The notes beneath the pieces were generated by a model that was given only the letters and a program-made list of their open reading frames with translations, searched no databases and was not told the DNA's origin. Below are positions 48,938 to 57,648 of a stretch of DNA of 64,000 bases, piece by piece. The DNA comes from Truepera sp965215315 (lineage in GTDB: Bacteria; Deinococcota; Deinococci; Deinococcales; Trueperaceae). Each line of letters opens with the position of its first letter. The first letter of the stretch is position 1. The stretch covers positions 1,178,001 through 1,242,000 of the forward strand of contig CBDCDB010000008.1 in assembly GCA_965215315.1 (NCBI GenBank), read 5' to 3'. The translations under genes and the position numbers were made by a program.

Positions 48938-49788
48938 CCTACATCGACATGCACGCGCACATGGTTTCACGTACTACGGGCGACTACCGGCAGATGGCGC
49001 TGACGGGCTGCCTGGCTGTCACCGAACCGGCGTTCTGGGCCGGTTACGACCGCCGCAGCGCCGACGTGTTCGCCGACTACTTCGACCACCTGACGACCTT
49101 TGAACCGGCACGGGCCGCCGAGTACGGCATCCAACACTACTGCTGGCTCTGCTTAAACCCCAAAGAGGGCGAAGACCGTGAGCTTACCAAAGAAGTCTTG
49201 AAGATTATTCCTGAGTTTCTAGGCCGCGAAACGGTTTTGGGTATCGGTGAAATCGGGCTCAACCGTGTGACGCGCAACGAACTCGCCACGTTCAAAGACC
49301 ATGTTGAACTTGCTTTGGAGTTTGATCAGATGATTCACATCCACACACCGCACTTAGAAGACAAATATAAAGGCACCAAAACGATTGTCGAAACGCTCGC
49401 CGCCGACCCTCGTATCAAACCCGAACGGGTGATGGTGGACCACGCCGAAGAGCACACCGTCGGCATGATTTTAGAGCACGGCTTTTGGACAGGCATGACG
49501 CTCTATCCGAAAACCAAAGCGTCACCAAACCGGGCGATTGATATGCTCGAGATGTACGGCTCAGACCGCATCATTGTCGCGTCGGCGTGCGACTGGGGCG
49601 AGTCCGATCCGGTAGCGGTGCCTGAGTTTGTCTTGGAGATGCGCCGCCGGGGGCACGACGAAGCCCTGATTGAAAAGATCATCCTGCACAACCCGGCGAG
49701 GTTTTTGGGGCAGTCGCCGAAGTTCAAATTGGGGATAGCGGGACTCGAGACCCCCCAAACCGGTGAACCGCTGAGCAGCCACGCCTGA
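48934..49788 (+). CDS. eboB: TatD-family metallohydrolase (EboB-like)
   Basis: An amidohydrolase-fold TatD-type protein of 284 residues: MTYIDMHAHMVSRTTGD with the N-terminal His-x-His, GIGEIGLNRVTRNELATF with the Glu ligand, MIHIHTPHLEDKYKG with the His-x-His region, VMVDHAEEHTVGMIL with another His, and ASACDWGESDPVAV with the final Asp. TatD DNases and relatives share this set. The position after the EboD-like gene in one operon and the sequence style match EboB. Its true substrate is unknown. Confidence 0.83.
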   Translation: MTYIDMHAHMVSRTTGDYRQMALTGCLAVTEPAFWAGYDRRSADVFADYFDHLTTFEPARAAEYGIQHYCWLCLNPKEGEDRELTKEVLKIIPEFLGRETVLGIGEIGLNRVTRNELATFKDHVELALEFDQMIHIHTPHLEDKYKGTKTIVETLAADPRIKPERVMVDHAEEHTVGMILEHGFWTGMTLYPKTKASPNRAIDMLEMYGSDRIIVASACDWGESDPVAVPEFVLEMRRRGHDEALIEKIILHNPARFLGQSPKFKLGIAGLETPQTGEPLSSHA

Positions 49789-49814
49789 CGCTAAAGAAAC
49801 CGGGTAAATAGCTG

Positions 49815-50402
49815 ATGACGCAAACCCGTCCTACGATTACGTTGGTCAACGGGACAGAAAACGAGCGGTTGCTCGAAAGGCAGCTGCTTACGATGTTTGA
49901 CCGCTACGAACTCGGCAAATGGTTTTATACCGAACACGTACAGCTAGAAGAAGGGGTTATTCCGCACAGTCACCCGGTTTTGACGCTTGCCCCAAGAAAG
50001 CACTACCTAACCGACCTAAAACGCATTTTGGCTGTGTATCTTCACGAGCAGATGCACTGGTTCAGTTTGCTCGATGAAATGTCCAGAGATAACGCACGAA
50101 TCGGCACCGAACTTCGTACTCGCTATCCAAATCTTCCCGTTGACCCTCCCGACGGTTGCGGCAGTGAGTTCTCTAACTACCTACATATCGTGGTCAACTT
50201 CTTCGAGTACCAAGCTCTACGCGAACTACTCAGCGACGACCGGGCGCGGGCGGTACTCGGGGGCTACCGGGGTTACAAAGCCATCTACGCAGTCGTGTTG
50301 CGGGATTACGCGGAACTCGAGCAACTCTTTACAAAGTGTGGCCTGATACTTCCCGAACAGCCGCCGCTCGAGAAACGGTTTATCCCGGTAAAACCGCGCT
50401 GA
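49815..50402 (+). CDS. Hypothetical protein with an HExxH motif
   Basis: A 195-residue soluble protein. Near residue 78 it reads YLHEQMHWFSLLDEM, a zinc-protease-like HExxH in a helix. A downstream NFFEYQALRELLSDDRARAV segment could supply a third ligand (Glu in FFEYQ, as in gluzincin-type folds). No family is recognised and there is no signal peptide. It lies between the EboB-like and EboE genes but starts after a 26-base gap, so it may or may not be part of the pathway. Confidence 0.7.
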   Translation: MTQTRPTITLVNGTENERLLERQLLTMFDRYELGKWFYTEHVQLEEGVIPHSHPVLTLAPRKHYLTDLKRILAVYLHEQMHWFSLLDEMSRDNARIGTELRTRYPNLPVDPPDGCGSEFSNYLHIVVNFFEYQALRELLSDDRARAVLGGYRGYKAIYAVVLRDYAELEQLFTKCGLILPEQPPLEKRFIPVKPR

Positions 50403-50410
50403 CTTAAGGG

Positions 50411-50416
50411 TAAAGT
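50411..50416 (+). promoter_or_regulatory. Leaderless-type -10 box of the DUF433 gene
   Basis: TAAAGT seven bases before the ATG at 50424. Confidence 0.5.
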
Positions 50417-50423
50417 AGAAACT

Positions 50424-50621
50424 ATGACGACGTTAGAGCGTATCACCATCAACCCTGAACAGTGCGGCGGGCGTCCGTGCATTCGGGGGATGCGGATTCG
50501 GGTGACGGATGTACTCGAGCTTCTGGCTGCCGGTCTAAGCCCGGAACAGGTGCTTGAAGAGCTGCCCGATTTGGAAGCCGAAGACATTCCCGCCGCGTTG
50601 CACTTCGCCGCCCGCAGGTAG
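50424..50621 (+). CDS. DUF433 protein (orphan antitoxin-like)
   Basis: A 65-residue protein with the DUF433 pattern: ITINPEQCGGRPCIRGMRIR, VTDVLELLAAGLSPEQVLEE, and LPDLEAEDIPAALHFAARR. DUF433 proteins are winged-helix DNA-binding proteins usually encoded next to a PIN-like DUF5615 nuclease toxin. No DUF5615 partner is found on either side, so this is an orphan. It has its own leaderless promoter. Confidence 0.88.
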   Translation: MTTLERITINPEQCGGRPCIRGMRIRVTDVLELLAAGLSPEQVLEELPDLEAEDIPAALHFAARR

Positions 50622-50661
50622 AGTAACAACACGGCAGCACAACAGTTTACTCTAGAGGTAT

Positions 50662-51066
50662 ATGGAAGTCACCAACCAAGCATTGATCGATAGAGCAGCA
50701 GCGGTAGTCAAAGCCAAACACATCGGGACATATCTTGTCGGCGATGTAGGGTGCGCGCTCGTTGCTGAGAGCGGCCAAGTTTATACCGGTGTATGTATCG
50801 ACGTGACCTGCGGCATCGGCTTTTGTGCCGAACATAGCGCCATCGCTGCAATGGTTACAGCCGGTGAGTACACAATTAAGAAGATTGCAGCGGTTTGGAA
50901 AGATGAAATGGGAGCCGTCTTCGTTATTCCGCCCTGTGGACGTTGCCGTGAGTTTATCCGCCAGATTCAAAACGGGGCGTTAGATACTGAGGTCGTTCTA
51001 GCTAAAGACAAGGTCGAGACGTTAGCTGCGCTCTTCCCCTATCCGGGCGAGTTTCAGAAGGTTTGA
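50662..51066 (+). CDS. Cytidine-deaminase-family protein
   Basis: A 134-residue CDA-fold zinc deaminase. The zinc site is complete: CAEHSAIAAMVTAG (Cys-Ala-Glu, with the catalytic Glu) and PPCGRCREFIRQI (Pro-Cys-x-x-Cys). The use of Cys instead of His in the first motif is that of CDA and blasticidin-S deaminase types. The start region resembles the CDA N-terminus. It could salvage cytidine or act on another aminopyrimidine. It stands directly before eboE. Confidence 0.87.
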   Translation: MEVTNQALIDRAAAVVKAKHIGTYLVGDVGCALVAESGQVYTGVCIDVTCGIGFCAEHSAIAAMVTAGEYTIKKIAAVWKDEMGAVFVIPPCGRCREFIRQIQNGALDTEVVLAKDKVETLAALFPYPGEFQKV

Positions 51067-51076
51067 GGCAGTATTT

Positions 51077-52264
51077 ATGAAGCTCGAGCACACCCACCTC
51101 ACCTACTGCACCAACATCCATCCGGCTAGGGGCTTCTCTGAAGTCTGGGAGAGCCTCAAACAGCACGCGCTGCCGCTTAAAGCCTCTCTCTCGCCGGACG
51201 CCCCTTTCGGTATCGGTTTACGGCTTTCCGGTGACGAGAGCCTCGAGCTATTGGAGGGCGACACCCTCGCCGAGTTCAAATGCTGGCTGATTGAGCACGG
51301 CCTGTACGTCTTTACGATGAACGGTTTCCCGCACGGCCCGTTTCACGGTGAGGCGGTCAAAACGCAGGTTCATGCCCCGGATTGGCGCACCGACGAGCGG
51401 GTGAACTATACGCTGCGGTTAGCGCAGAGTTTGGCTGAGTTATTACCGGAAGGCGTCACGGGCGGCATCTCGACGAGTCCACTGTCGTATAAAGCATGGA
51501 TTGACGAAGGTGACACAGCAACGTGGCAACACTTAACTGAAAATATCGTGCGCGTCGCTGAATACCTCGTTAAACTTGACACTGAGCGGGGCGTCCTAAT
51601 TCACCTCGACCTCGAGCCCGAACCCGACGGCTTACTCGAGAACATGGCGGAACTCATTACCTTTTTTGAAACCTGGCTGCTTACTTACGGGGCTGAAGTT
51701 CTGGCTGAACGCCTGAACGTCACCATAAGAACGGCGAAAGAAACGCTGCTCACCCATATTCGAGTCTGTTTCGACACCTGTCACGTCGCGCTCGCGTATG
51801 AAAACCCGGCGGAGATTCTGGCGCGGCTTGCAGCGTTAGGCATTCGCGTCGGCAAAGTGCAGCTGAGTTCGGCGCTCGAGCTGTCCCCACAAAACACCGT
51901 AAAAACCAAGCAGGCTCTAGAACCGTTTAACGAACCCGTCTATCTGCATCAGGTGATTCAAGAAAACAGTGACGGCACTCTAACTCACTTTCCCGACCTG
52001 CCCGAAGCCCTGTCAGCGCTGCCGCAACCCGACGCCGAACGCTGGCGTGTTCACTTTCATGTGCCAGTTTTTTTGGAGCAGACCAAAACGTTTAGGACGA
52101 CCCAAGAGACAATTTTGAAAACCTTAGCGCTGCACCGCAAAACACCCTTTATAGAACATCTCGAGGTCGAAACCTACACCTGGAGCATCCTGCCGGACGC
52201 GCTCAAAGTGGGCCTTACGGCGTCCATCGAACGCGAACTCAGGTGGGTACAGGACGTTATCTAG
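51077..52264 (+). CDS. eboE: Metabolite traffic protein EboE
   Basis: A TIM-barrel, xylose-isomerase-like protein of 395 residues. It starts HTHLTYCTNIHPARGFSEVW, the typical EboE opening, and contains TMNGFPHGPFHGEAVKTQVH, LIHLDLEPEPDGLLENMAEL and VCFDTCHVALAYENPAEILA with metal-ligand-like Glu, Asp and His. In other bacteria eboE lies in the ebo cluster with eboA-F. Here it is separated from the eboD/B-like genes by three unrelated-looking genes. GAGGCAG precedes the ATG. The biochemical role is unknown. Confidence 0.87.
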   Translation: MKLEHTHLTYCTNIHPARGFSEVWESLKQHALPLKASLSPDAPFGIGLRLSGDESLELLEGDTLAEFKCWLIEHGLYVFTMNGFPHGPFHGEAVKTQVHAPDWRTDERVNYTLRLAQSLAELLPEGVTGGISTSPLSYKAWIDEGDTATWQHLTENIVRVAEYLVKLDTERGVLIHLDLEPEPDGLLENMAELITFFETWLLTYGAEVLAERLNVTIRTAKETLLTHIRVCFDTCHVALAYENPAEILARLAALGIRVGKVQLSSALELSPQNTVKTKQALEPFNEPVYLHQVIQENSDGTLTHFPDLPEALSALPQPDAERWRVHFHVPVFLEQTKTFRTTQETILKTLALHRKTPFIEHLEVETYTWSILPDALKVGLTASIERELRWVQDVI

Positions 52265-52291
52265 TGGCCCTGGACGTGTCACACTTGACTC

Positions 52292-53008
52292 GTGTCCGAT
52301 ATTTTTCAAAAGCCGCTCGAGCAAAAAGCGGGCATCTACCGCGCGTTAGAAAAACGCCCGCGTGTGCCGCTCGCGCAGAGCAGCAACTTCTGGCCCCTCA
52401 CCGCCGCCGTCTACGAACCGCTCTGGCGGCTGCGGTCGTTGTCACTTTTGACAGGGGGCAGTTTTAGTACCGAACGCGAGTTGGCGCTGATGCTCTCGTG
52501 GGTTAAACCCAAACCGGGTGAGCGTATCTTGGACGCTGCTACGTCGGGCGGACTCTACGCCCGGACACTGTTAGAGCGTGAGCCGGGGCTCGAGGTTCAC
52601 GCTTTAGACTTCAGCGAAGCGTTTCTCAAAAAAGCGCAAGCCTACGCCGAACGTGACGGGGTGTCGCCCGTATTCGTTCAGGCTGATGTGCGCAGTCTCC
52701 CCTACCGGGACGCGGTATTTGACGCGCTGGTGTGTGGCGGTTCCTTAAACGAGTTTACCGATTTGCCGCAGATCCTTTCGGAGTTTGCCCGCGTTCTCAA
52801 ACCGGGCGGGCAGATGTGGCAGATGTATCTAACCGAGGCGCAAGGTTTTCCGGGGCGTCTGGGCCAGAGGCTACTCAGGCTCTCAGGTTTACGGTTTATC
52901 AATCCCGAAAAGCTCGAGCAGGAGGCGCAAAAGGTGGGCTTTAGGCTCGAGCGTGCCGAGTACCGGGGGCCGGTCGCGCTGGCCTTATTTAAGCTCACCA
53001 AATTTTGA
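52292..53008 (+). CDS. Class I SAM-dependent methyltransferase
   Basis: A 238-residue methyltransferase with motif I ILDAATSGGLYARTLL, motif II-like VHALDFSEAFLKKAQAYAE, FVQADVRSLPYRDAVFDALV and FARVLKPGGQMWQMYL. It belongs to the broad UbiE/Methyltransf_11 group. It starts 28 bases after eboE and could modify the cluster's product. The N-terminal PLAQSSNFWPLTAAVYEPLW is family-like. The substrate is unknown. The start is a GTG. Confidence 0.88.
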   Translation: MSDIFQKPLEQKAGIYRALEKRPRVPLAQSSNFWPLTAAVYEPLWRLRSLSLLTGGSFSTERELALMLSWVKPKPGERILDAATSGGLYARTLLEREPGLEVHALDFSEAFLKKAQAYAERDGVSPVFVQADVRSLPYRDAVFDALVCGGSLNEFTDLPQILSEFARVLKPGGQMWQMYLTEAQGFPGRLGQRLLRLSGLRFINPEKLEQEAQKVGFRLERAEYRGPVALALFKLTKF

Positions 53009-53101
53009 TGACTGCCGAGATTGTGTGCATTGTTGCAATAGAATCGTTAGTTCCATCTTACCGTAAATAAGCAACAACGATTTCGAAAGGGGAACTAAAA
53101 T

Positions 53102-53353
53102 ATGGGCATCATCTTGTGGCTTATCATCGGCGCACTGGCTGGCTGGATTGCCAGCATGATCATGAAGACCAATGCGGAGCAGGGTCTGTTACTCGACATC
53201 ATCGTGGGTATCATCGGCGCGTTTATCGGCGGTTACGTCGTGCGCTTTTTCGGCGTTGACCCGAATGCCAACCTCATTATCAGTTTGATTACGGCAGTTG
53301 TTGGCGCAGTGATCTTGCTGGCTATCGTTAAAGCCGTTCGCAGAAGCACCTGA
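53102..53353 (+). CDS. GlsB/YeaQ/YmgE-family stress-response membrane protein
   Basis: An 83-residue, three-helix membrane protein: GIILWLIIGALAGWIASMIM, then a polar turn (KTNAEQG), LLLDIIVGIIGAFIGGYVV and LIISLITAVVGAVILLAIVK. It matches the transglycosylase-associated (GlsB/YeaQ) family, common in stress regulons and of unknown activity. GAAAGGGG precedes the ATG, TAGAAT lies upstream at about 53038, and a terminator follows, so it is monocistronic. Confidence 0.92.
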   Translation: MGIILWLIIGALAGWIASMIMKTNAEQGLLLDIIVGIIGAFIGGYVVRFFGVDPNANLIISLITAVVGAVILLAIVKAVRRST

Positions 53354-53375
53354 ACCGGTAGCGTTTCAAGCGTCA

Positions 53376-53405
53376 GGCCCGGATTTCGTTGTCCGGGTCT
53401 TTTTT
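53376..53405 (+). terminator. Terminator after the GlsB/YeaQ gene
   Basis: GGCCCGGA and TCCGGGTC pair (one G-T) around an 8-base loop, followed by six T residues. Confidence 0.85.
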
Positions 53406-53411
53406 GTTTTT

Positions 53412-54173
53412 TCAGTGGGTGAAATAAAGGTCGAACCGGGTGTTTTTGCTCTCGAGTTCCCCCTGCGGCCTCATATCCCCTAGAAACGGTGCCCCAGCCG
53501 GGCGTTTGACAACGACGCGGTTACGGGCCACACGCCGCGCCGCCTCTAAAAGCTCGTCCGCGTCACCGTCTTGACCTACAAGTTGCCGAAAGAGCTGCAT
53601 CTCTTTTTTCTGCAAGGAACGCTTGTTGGTATGTGGATACATCGGGTCGAGATAAATGACGTCGGGGCGTGCTGTTTCCGTTGTCCCTTCCAGATAGTTT
53701 ACCGCGTCACCGACGTGTAGCGTCATCCGGGCAGCGATATCGGTAACGTCAGAGTGATGGGCGCGGCGTAGAGCGTCTGCTAGCAGGGCAGCAACGATGG
53801 GGGAACGCTCGAGCAGCGTCACCCGCGCCCCGAGCGACGCCAACACGAACGCGTCACGCCCGAGTCCCGCTGTCACGTCTATAACGGTAGGCGAAGCGAA
53901 ACCTTTGGGAAACACAGCCCGTACCAAATGCTGTCCTTTGCCGCCCCCATGTTTACGGCGGTACTCGGCGCGGCCTCCCGTAAAATCGGCGTAAACCGGC
54001 CCCGGCGCGTCCCTGCCTGCTTGACGTAGCTCGAGCCTCTCTTCAGTCAGATAGAGCAGTGCGTCTGCCGCTGTTTGATCTGTCAATGGCCCCAAGAGCG
54101 GCAGGCCGAGTTTTGCAGCGAGTGCGTGAGCTTCAGGCTCCAACGCTTTATCCCAAGAGACGGCGACGCGCAC
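53412..54173 (-). CDS. rsmJ: 16S rRNA guanine methyltransferase RsmJ-like
   Basis: A SAM methyltransferase of 253 residues with the RsmJ style: HLVRAVFPKGFASPTVIDVT with motif I ending in TAGLGRDAFVLASLG, VTLLERSPIVAALLADALRR, and VIYLDPMYPHTNKRSLQKKE with the catalytic DPMYPH. RVVVKRPAGAPFLGDMRP closes the domain. RsmJ methylates G1516 (E. coli numbering). It starts with GTG, seven bases after the HAD gene stop, so the two form an operon. Confidence 0.87.
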   Translation of the reverse strand: MRVAVSWDKALEPEAHALAAKLGLPLLGPLTDQTAADALLYLTEERLELRQAGRDAPGPVYADFTGGRAEYRRKHGGGKGQHLVRAVFPKGFASPTVIDVTAGLGRDAFVLASLGARVTLLERSPIVAALLADALRRAHHSDVTDIAARMTLHVGDAVNYLEGTTETARPDVIYLDPMYPHTNKRSLQKKEMQLFRQLVGQDGDADELLEAARRVARNRVVVKRPAGAPFLGDMRPQGELESKNTRFDLYFTH

Positions 54174-54179
54174 AGTCGG

Positions 54180-54869
54180 TTACTGTGCAGCGGCGGACTC
54201 AAGAGAATATCCCAGTAACTCCCAGAGCGCCGGGTCGGTAAAGTCGTAAATCACCAGCGTCGCTCCCGCCGCTTTGAGGATTTCGGGCCGCTGCGTCGTG
54301 GCAAGGCCGACCGTCAGGATACCTGCGCTCGAGCCGGATTTAACGCCGCTCGCCGAATCTTCAAAGACGATGGCCTCTTCGGGCGCAACACCGAGCAGGT
54401 CTAAAGCTGTGCTGTAGGGCAGCGGGTCGGGTTTACCGCGCGGCAGTTCATCGGCGTAAACCTCAGGTTCAAATGCGCCCGTCAGGTTTACGGCGTCCAG
54501 CAGATACCCCGCGTTCTCCCGGGGTGCACTCGTCACTAGCGCCTGCGCCAAGCTCTGTTTCTTCGCCCATTTCAGCAGCTCCGGAAGGCCCGCGAGCGGT
54601 TCCCACGTCGCCGCTGTCTCCCGAAACGCGCGCTCTTTACGGTTCATGATGTCGCGCCGGTAGTCATCATCCGCGTCCGGAAAGTAGTCGCGCAGGATTT
54701 CCATATTGGGCCGCCCCGCCATCCTCGAGTCGTATTCGTCTCGGTCTAAAGGTATGTCCATGTCAGCCAACACCTTCACGTAAGCGTCATAGTGCTGATT
54801 GTCCGTGTCAATGAGAGTGCCGTCCATGTCGAAGATAAGTGCGCGCAAGTTTTTACGGGGCAGAGTCAT
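54180..54869 (-). CDS. HAD-family hydrolase (beta-phosphoglucomutase-like)
   Basis: A HAD subfamily I hydrolase of 229 residues: ALIFDMDGTLIDTDNQHYDA with the nucleophile Asp, ALVTSAPRENAGYLLDAVNL with motif II Thr-Ser, RGKPDPLPYSTALDLLG with the motif III Lys, and AIVFEDSASGVKSGSSAGI with motif IV. The cap and DMDGTLID resemble beta-phosphoglucomutase and sugar-phosphate phosphatases. The frame is open from 54893, but TAGACT lies seven bases before the ATG at 54869. It leads an operon with rsmJ. Confidence 0.88.
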   Translation of the reverse strand: MTLPRKNLRALIFDMDGTLIDTDNQHYDAYVKVLADMDIPLDRDEYDSRMAGRPNMEILRDYFPDADDDYRRDIMNRKERAFRETAATWEPLAGLPELLKWAKKQSLAQALVTSAPRENAGYLLDAVNLTGAFEPEVYADELPRGKPDPLPYSTALDLLGVAPEEAIVFEDSASGVKSGSSAGILTVGLATTQRPEILKAAGATLVIYDFTDPALWELLGYSLESAAAQ

Positions 54870-54876
54870 AAAGGGC

Positions 54877-54882
54877 AGTCTA
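54877..54882 (-). promoter_or_regulatory. Leaderless-type -10 box of the HAD gene
   Basis: Minus-strand TAGACT seven bases before the ATG at 54869. Confidence 0.5.
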
Positions 54883-55102
54883 CCGTCCCGCACGCGAAAT
54901 CAGCTAGGCAGCCACTCAATAACCGTGAAATGCGCCCTCAGGTTGTGTGCAGCAGGGGGTTCACAGCGCTTCAGAAAGGTGCTACCATCTAGGTATACAG
55001 CGCCTAAAGAATGCTGTGTATTTTCGCCTAAAGACCTAAAAATCGTAAGTATATAGCACTAAATATTTACTATTCGCAGGTTTTACTGCGCAGGAGGTTT
55101 AG

Positions 55103-56419
55103 ATGAGTAATTTACAATTAGCCGAGCGCCGCCGTCAGGCCGTCGCCCCCGCCGCGTACTCGACGCATCCAATCTATCCGACCCGCGCTGAGGGTACTTA
55201 TGTTTGGGACGCTGACGGTACCAAATATCTCGACTGGACGGTCGGCATCGCTGTCATGAATATCGGGCACTCACACCCGAAGGTCATTGAAGCCGTAAAA
55301 AAACAAGCTGAAGACTTTCAGCACCTCTGCTTCGCGGTCGGGATGAACGAAACGTACATTCAGCTTGCCGAAAAGCTCAACGAAATCGCGCCGGGGCCAT
55401 CAGAAAAGCGGACGTTTTTGGTCAATTCCGGAGCTGAGGCGGTTGAAAACGCCGTAAAAATTGCTCGAGTCGCCACCGGTCGCCAGGGCATCGTCGCCTT
55501 TACACACGCCTTTCACGGACGCACCCATATGGCGCTGTCGCTTACGGCCAAAGCCAACCCGTACAAAGCTGGCTTTGCACCCCGCGCCGCCGAGGTCTAC
55601 CGCGCACGCTACCCTTACCTCTACCGCAACACCTGGGGTTCGACCTCCGAAGCCGAAGTTGCCGAAAAAGCACTGTCAGCGCTTAAAGAGCAGGTCAAGA
55701 CCACCATCGGTGAGGGTGAAGTCGCGGCATTCTTAATTGAACCCGTCGCCGGTGAAGGTGGCTTTATTCCAGCTCCAAGGGAGTTCTTGAAAGGCTTACA
55801 AGACTACGCCAAAGAGATCGGTGCGCTCTGGATCGACGACGAGGTGCAAGCGGGTATCGGACGCACTGGCGCGTGGTGGGTCGTTGACCACTACGGCCTC
55901 GAGCCTGACCTCATCACCAGTGCAAAAGCGCTTTCGTCGGGATTTCCGCTCTCGGCCGTGATCGGCAAAGCCGAAGTGATGGACAAAATTGCGCCGGGAC
56001 AGCTCGGCAGCACCTTCGGCGGCAACCCCGTCAGCTGTGCGGCGGCGCTCGCCACCTTAGGCGTTATCGAAGACGAAGGCCTGTTAGAACGCGCTAAAGA
56101 AATCGGCGTCGCAGCAACCGACAAGCTCAAGTCGTTACAACAAGAAATGCCAAAAATCGGCGACGTGCGCGGTCTCGGCGCGATGATTGGCATCGAGTTC
56201 ATCACTGGGCCTGACAAAACGCCGAATCCCGAAGCGGCGCAGGCGGTTCTGGAACACGCCCGCGCGGACGGTTTGCTGCTCCTGACGACCGGCACCTACA
56301 GCAACGTCATTCGGCTGTTGCCCCCGATTCGCATGTCGGACGCGGAGCTGAGTGAAGGGTTGGAAAAGCTCGAGCGGGCTCTCCGCGCAGTTTTGGAGCC
56401 GGTTGCCGTCGGCGCATAA
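55103..56419 (+). CDS. Class III aminotransferase (GABA aminotransferase-like)
   Basis: A PLP fold-type I omega-aminotransferase of 438 residues: YLDWTVGIAVMNIGHSHPKV, VNSGAEAVENAVKIARVATG (PLP-phosphate binding), THAFHGRTHMALSLTAK, LWIDDEVQAGIGRTG with the PLP-ring Asp, and DLITSAKALSSGFPLSAV with the Schiff-base Lys. Closest in style to 4-aminobutyrate or ornithine-type transaminases; the donor is unproven. GGAGG precedes the ATG. The 200-base leader is AT-rich, with TACCAT at about 54985 as a possible -10 box. A terminator follows. Confidence 0.93.
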   Translation: MSNLQLAERRRQAVAPAAYSTHPIYPTRAEGTYVWDADGTKYLDWTVGIAVMNIGHSHPKVIEAVKKQAEDFQHLCFAVGMNETYIQLAEKLNEIAPGPSEKRTFLVNSGAEAVENAVKIARVATGRQGIVAFTHAFHGRTHMALSLTAKANPYKAGFAPRAAEVYRARYPYLYRNTWGSTSEAEVAEKALSALKEQVKTTIGEGEVAAFLIEPVAGEGGFIPAPREFLKGLQDYAKEIGALWIDDEVQAGIGRTGAWWVVDHYGLEPDLITSAKALSSGFPLSAVIGKAEVMDKIAPGQLGSTFGGNPVSCAAALATLGVIEDEGLLERAKEIGVAATDKLKSLQQEMPKIGDVRGLGAMIGIEFITGPDKTPNPEAAQAVLEHARADGLLLLTTGTYSNVIRLLPPIRMSDAELSEGLEKLERALRAVLEPVAVGA

Positions 56420-56434
56420 AGGTTTACTTTCAAA

Positions 56435-56463
56435 GTCAGGCCGAAACTTTGGCCTGACCTTTT
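56435..56463 (+). terminator. Terminator after the class III aminotransferase gene
   Basis: GTCAGGCC and GGCCTGAC form a perfect 8-bp stem with an 8-base loop, followed by CTTTTC. It lies between convergent genes. Confidence 0.8.
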
Positions 56464-57501
56464 CTATTGTCCGAGAATATAACGTTTGATAGGAACGCCA
56501 ACTGCATCATTAGCTGCCTCAAACCCATCGTCTGTGCCTGAATTGCAAACGCTTATAGCAGCGAAGTCAAGTGCGGGTGCAATCCATATGCTTGCGTAGT
56601 TTAGTGTATTTGAGCCTCCGTGATACCACACTGTCCCTTTGGCCCAGCCGCGCTCAAGAACTCTCCAACCCAAGGCATAGTTTTCTAAAACGGGAGCATG
56701 GAGTAGCTCGAGCGTCTCTTGGCTCACAAGTTCCGGTTTACCCGTTAAGTGAAACATTGCGTGACGCGCAAAATCGGTGATGGACATGTGAATAGTGCCT
56801 GCAGGCGAAAGGACTGGCGGATTATCGGCCTCTGGGCCGGGTTCGACAGCTTCGGGGCCATGACCCCAAGGTTCGTCAACTTTGCCCGGTGTTCCAGCTG
56901 CTCCAAATCCTGCTGAAGTTATGCCTAGCGGTGTGAAATATTCACGCTCGATCAGTGTTTCAAAAGGTGTTTGGGTAAGGTGTTCCAGTACCGCGCCTGC
57001 TACCGCGTAACCGATATTGGCATAATCAAAAACTTCACCGGGCGGATACTGCGGCGCTTCTTTCAAAATTCCGGGTACAGCGTGGCCAAGTCGGTCTTCC
57101 ATCGGCGTCACTAGGCCGAGTTCATAGCCATCATCTTCTTCGTCCTCAGGCTGCAGCGCTTTTTGTCCGGGAAGGCCAGACGTATGCGATAAAAGCTGTT
57201 TAAGCGTTACAGGTTGATACCCCGGATGAATGTCCATCTCAGGAAAAACTTCACGTAACGTCGTCTCCCAAGAAAGCAGCCCGCGCTCGACCAAAATCCC
57301 CGCCAGCGTCGCGGTCATGGCTTTCGTACACGACCCGATATGATATTTGTCGTTTACGGTGACGGGCGTGCTGTCACCGCGTTTGCGGACGCCTACCGCG
57401 CCCGCTGCATAAAGCTCTCCGTCAACTACAGCCGCAGCCGCAACAGAGGGAACGTCATGCTGCTCTAAAACCTCGGTTAGTAAGTCGTTTAGGTCTTCCA
57501 C
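56464..57501 (-). CDS. Serine hydrolase of the beta-lactamase (class C-like) fold
   Basis: A cytoplasmic-looking member of the beta-lactamase/AmpC-like serine hydrolases: HIGSCTKAMTATLAGILVER has the SxxK motif (Ser-Cys-Thr-Lys), VFDYANIGYAVAGAVLEHL has the Tyr-x-Asn motif, and VWYHGGSNTLNYASIW the His-Gly-Gly motif. No signal peptide is present. Such proteins are esterases, peptidases or DD-peptidase relatives. The frame is open from 57543, but TAAAGT lies five bases before the GTG at 57501, so I chose that start. Confidence 0.87.
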   Translation of the reverse strand: MEDLNDLLTEVLEQHDVPSVAAAAVVDGELYAAGAVGVRKRGDSTPVTVNDKYHIGSCTKAMTATLAGILVERGLLSWETTLREVFPEMDIHPGYQPVTLKQLLSHTSGLPGQKALQPEDEEDDGYELGLVTPMEDRLGHAVPGILKEAPQYPPGEVFDYANIGYAVAGAVLEHLTQTPFETLIEREYFTPLGITSAGFGAAGTPGKVDEPWGHGPEAVEPGPEADNPPVLSPAGTIHMSITDFARHAMFHLTGKPELVSQETLELLHAPVLENYALGWRVLERGWAKGTVWYHGGSNTLNYASIWIAPALDFAAISVCNSGTDDGFEAANDAVGVPIKRYILGQ

Positions 57502-57506
57502 AGTTA

Positions 57507-57512
57507 ACTTTA
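57507..57512 (-). promoter_or_regulatory. Leaderless-type -10 box of the serine hydrolase gene
   Basis: Minus-strand TAAAGT five bases before the GTG at 57501. Confidence 0.5.
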
Positions 57513-57584
57513 GCACCGTACTAAAAGCGTCACTTAGAAGCAAGAAGTTTCAATTCTAGAGTAGCCGTAGAGCGGTTGTTGCTT

Positions 57585-57590
57585 TATACT
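57585..57590 (+). promoter_or_regulatory. -10 box of the 57649 lipoprotein gene
   Basis: TATACT, predicting a leader of about 50 bases with GGAGGAG just before the ATG; no clear -35 box. Confidence 0.45.
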
Positions 57591-57648
57591 TACCGCGTGC
57601 GCCTAAAATGATCTTTAGACCGTCTTGCGGTTTGGCTACGGAGGAGCT

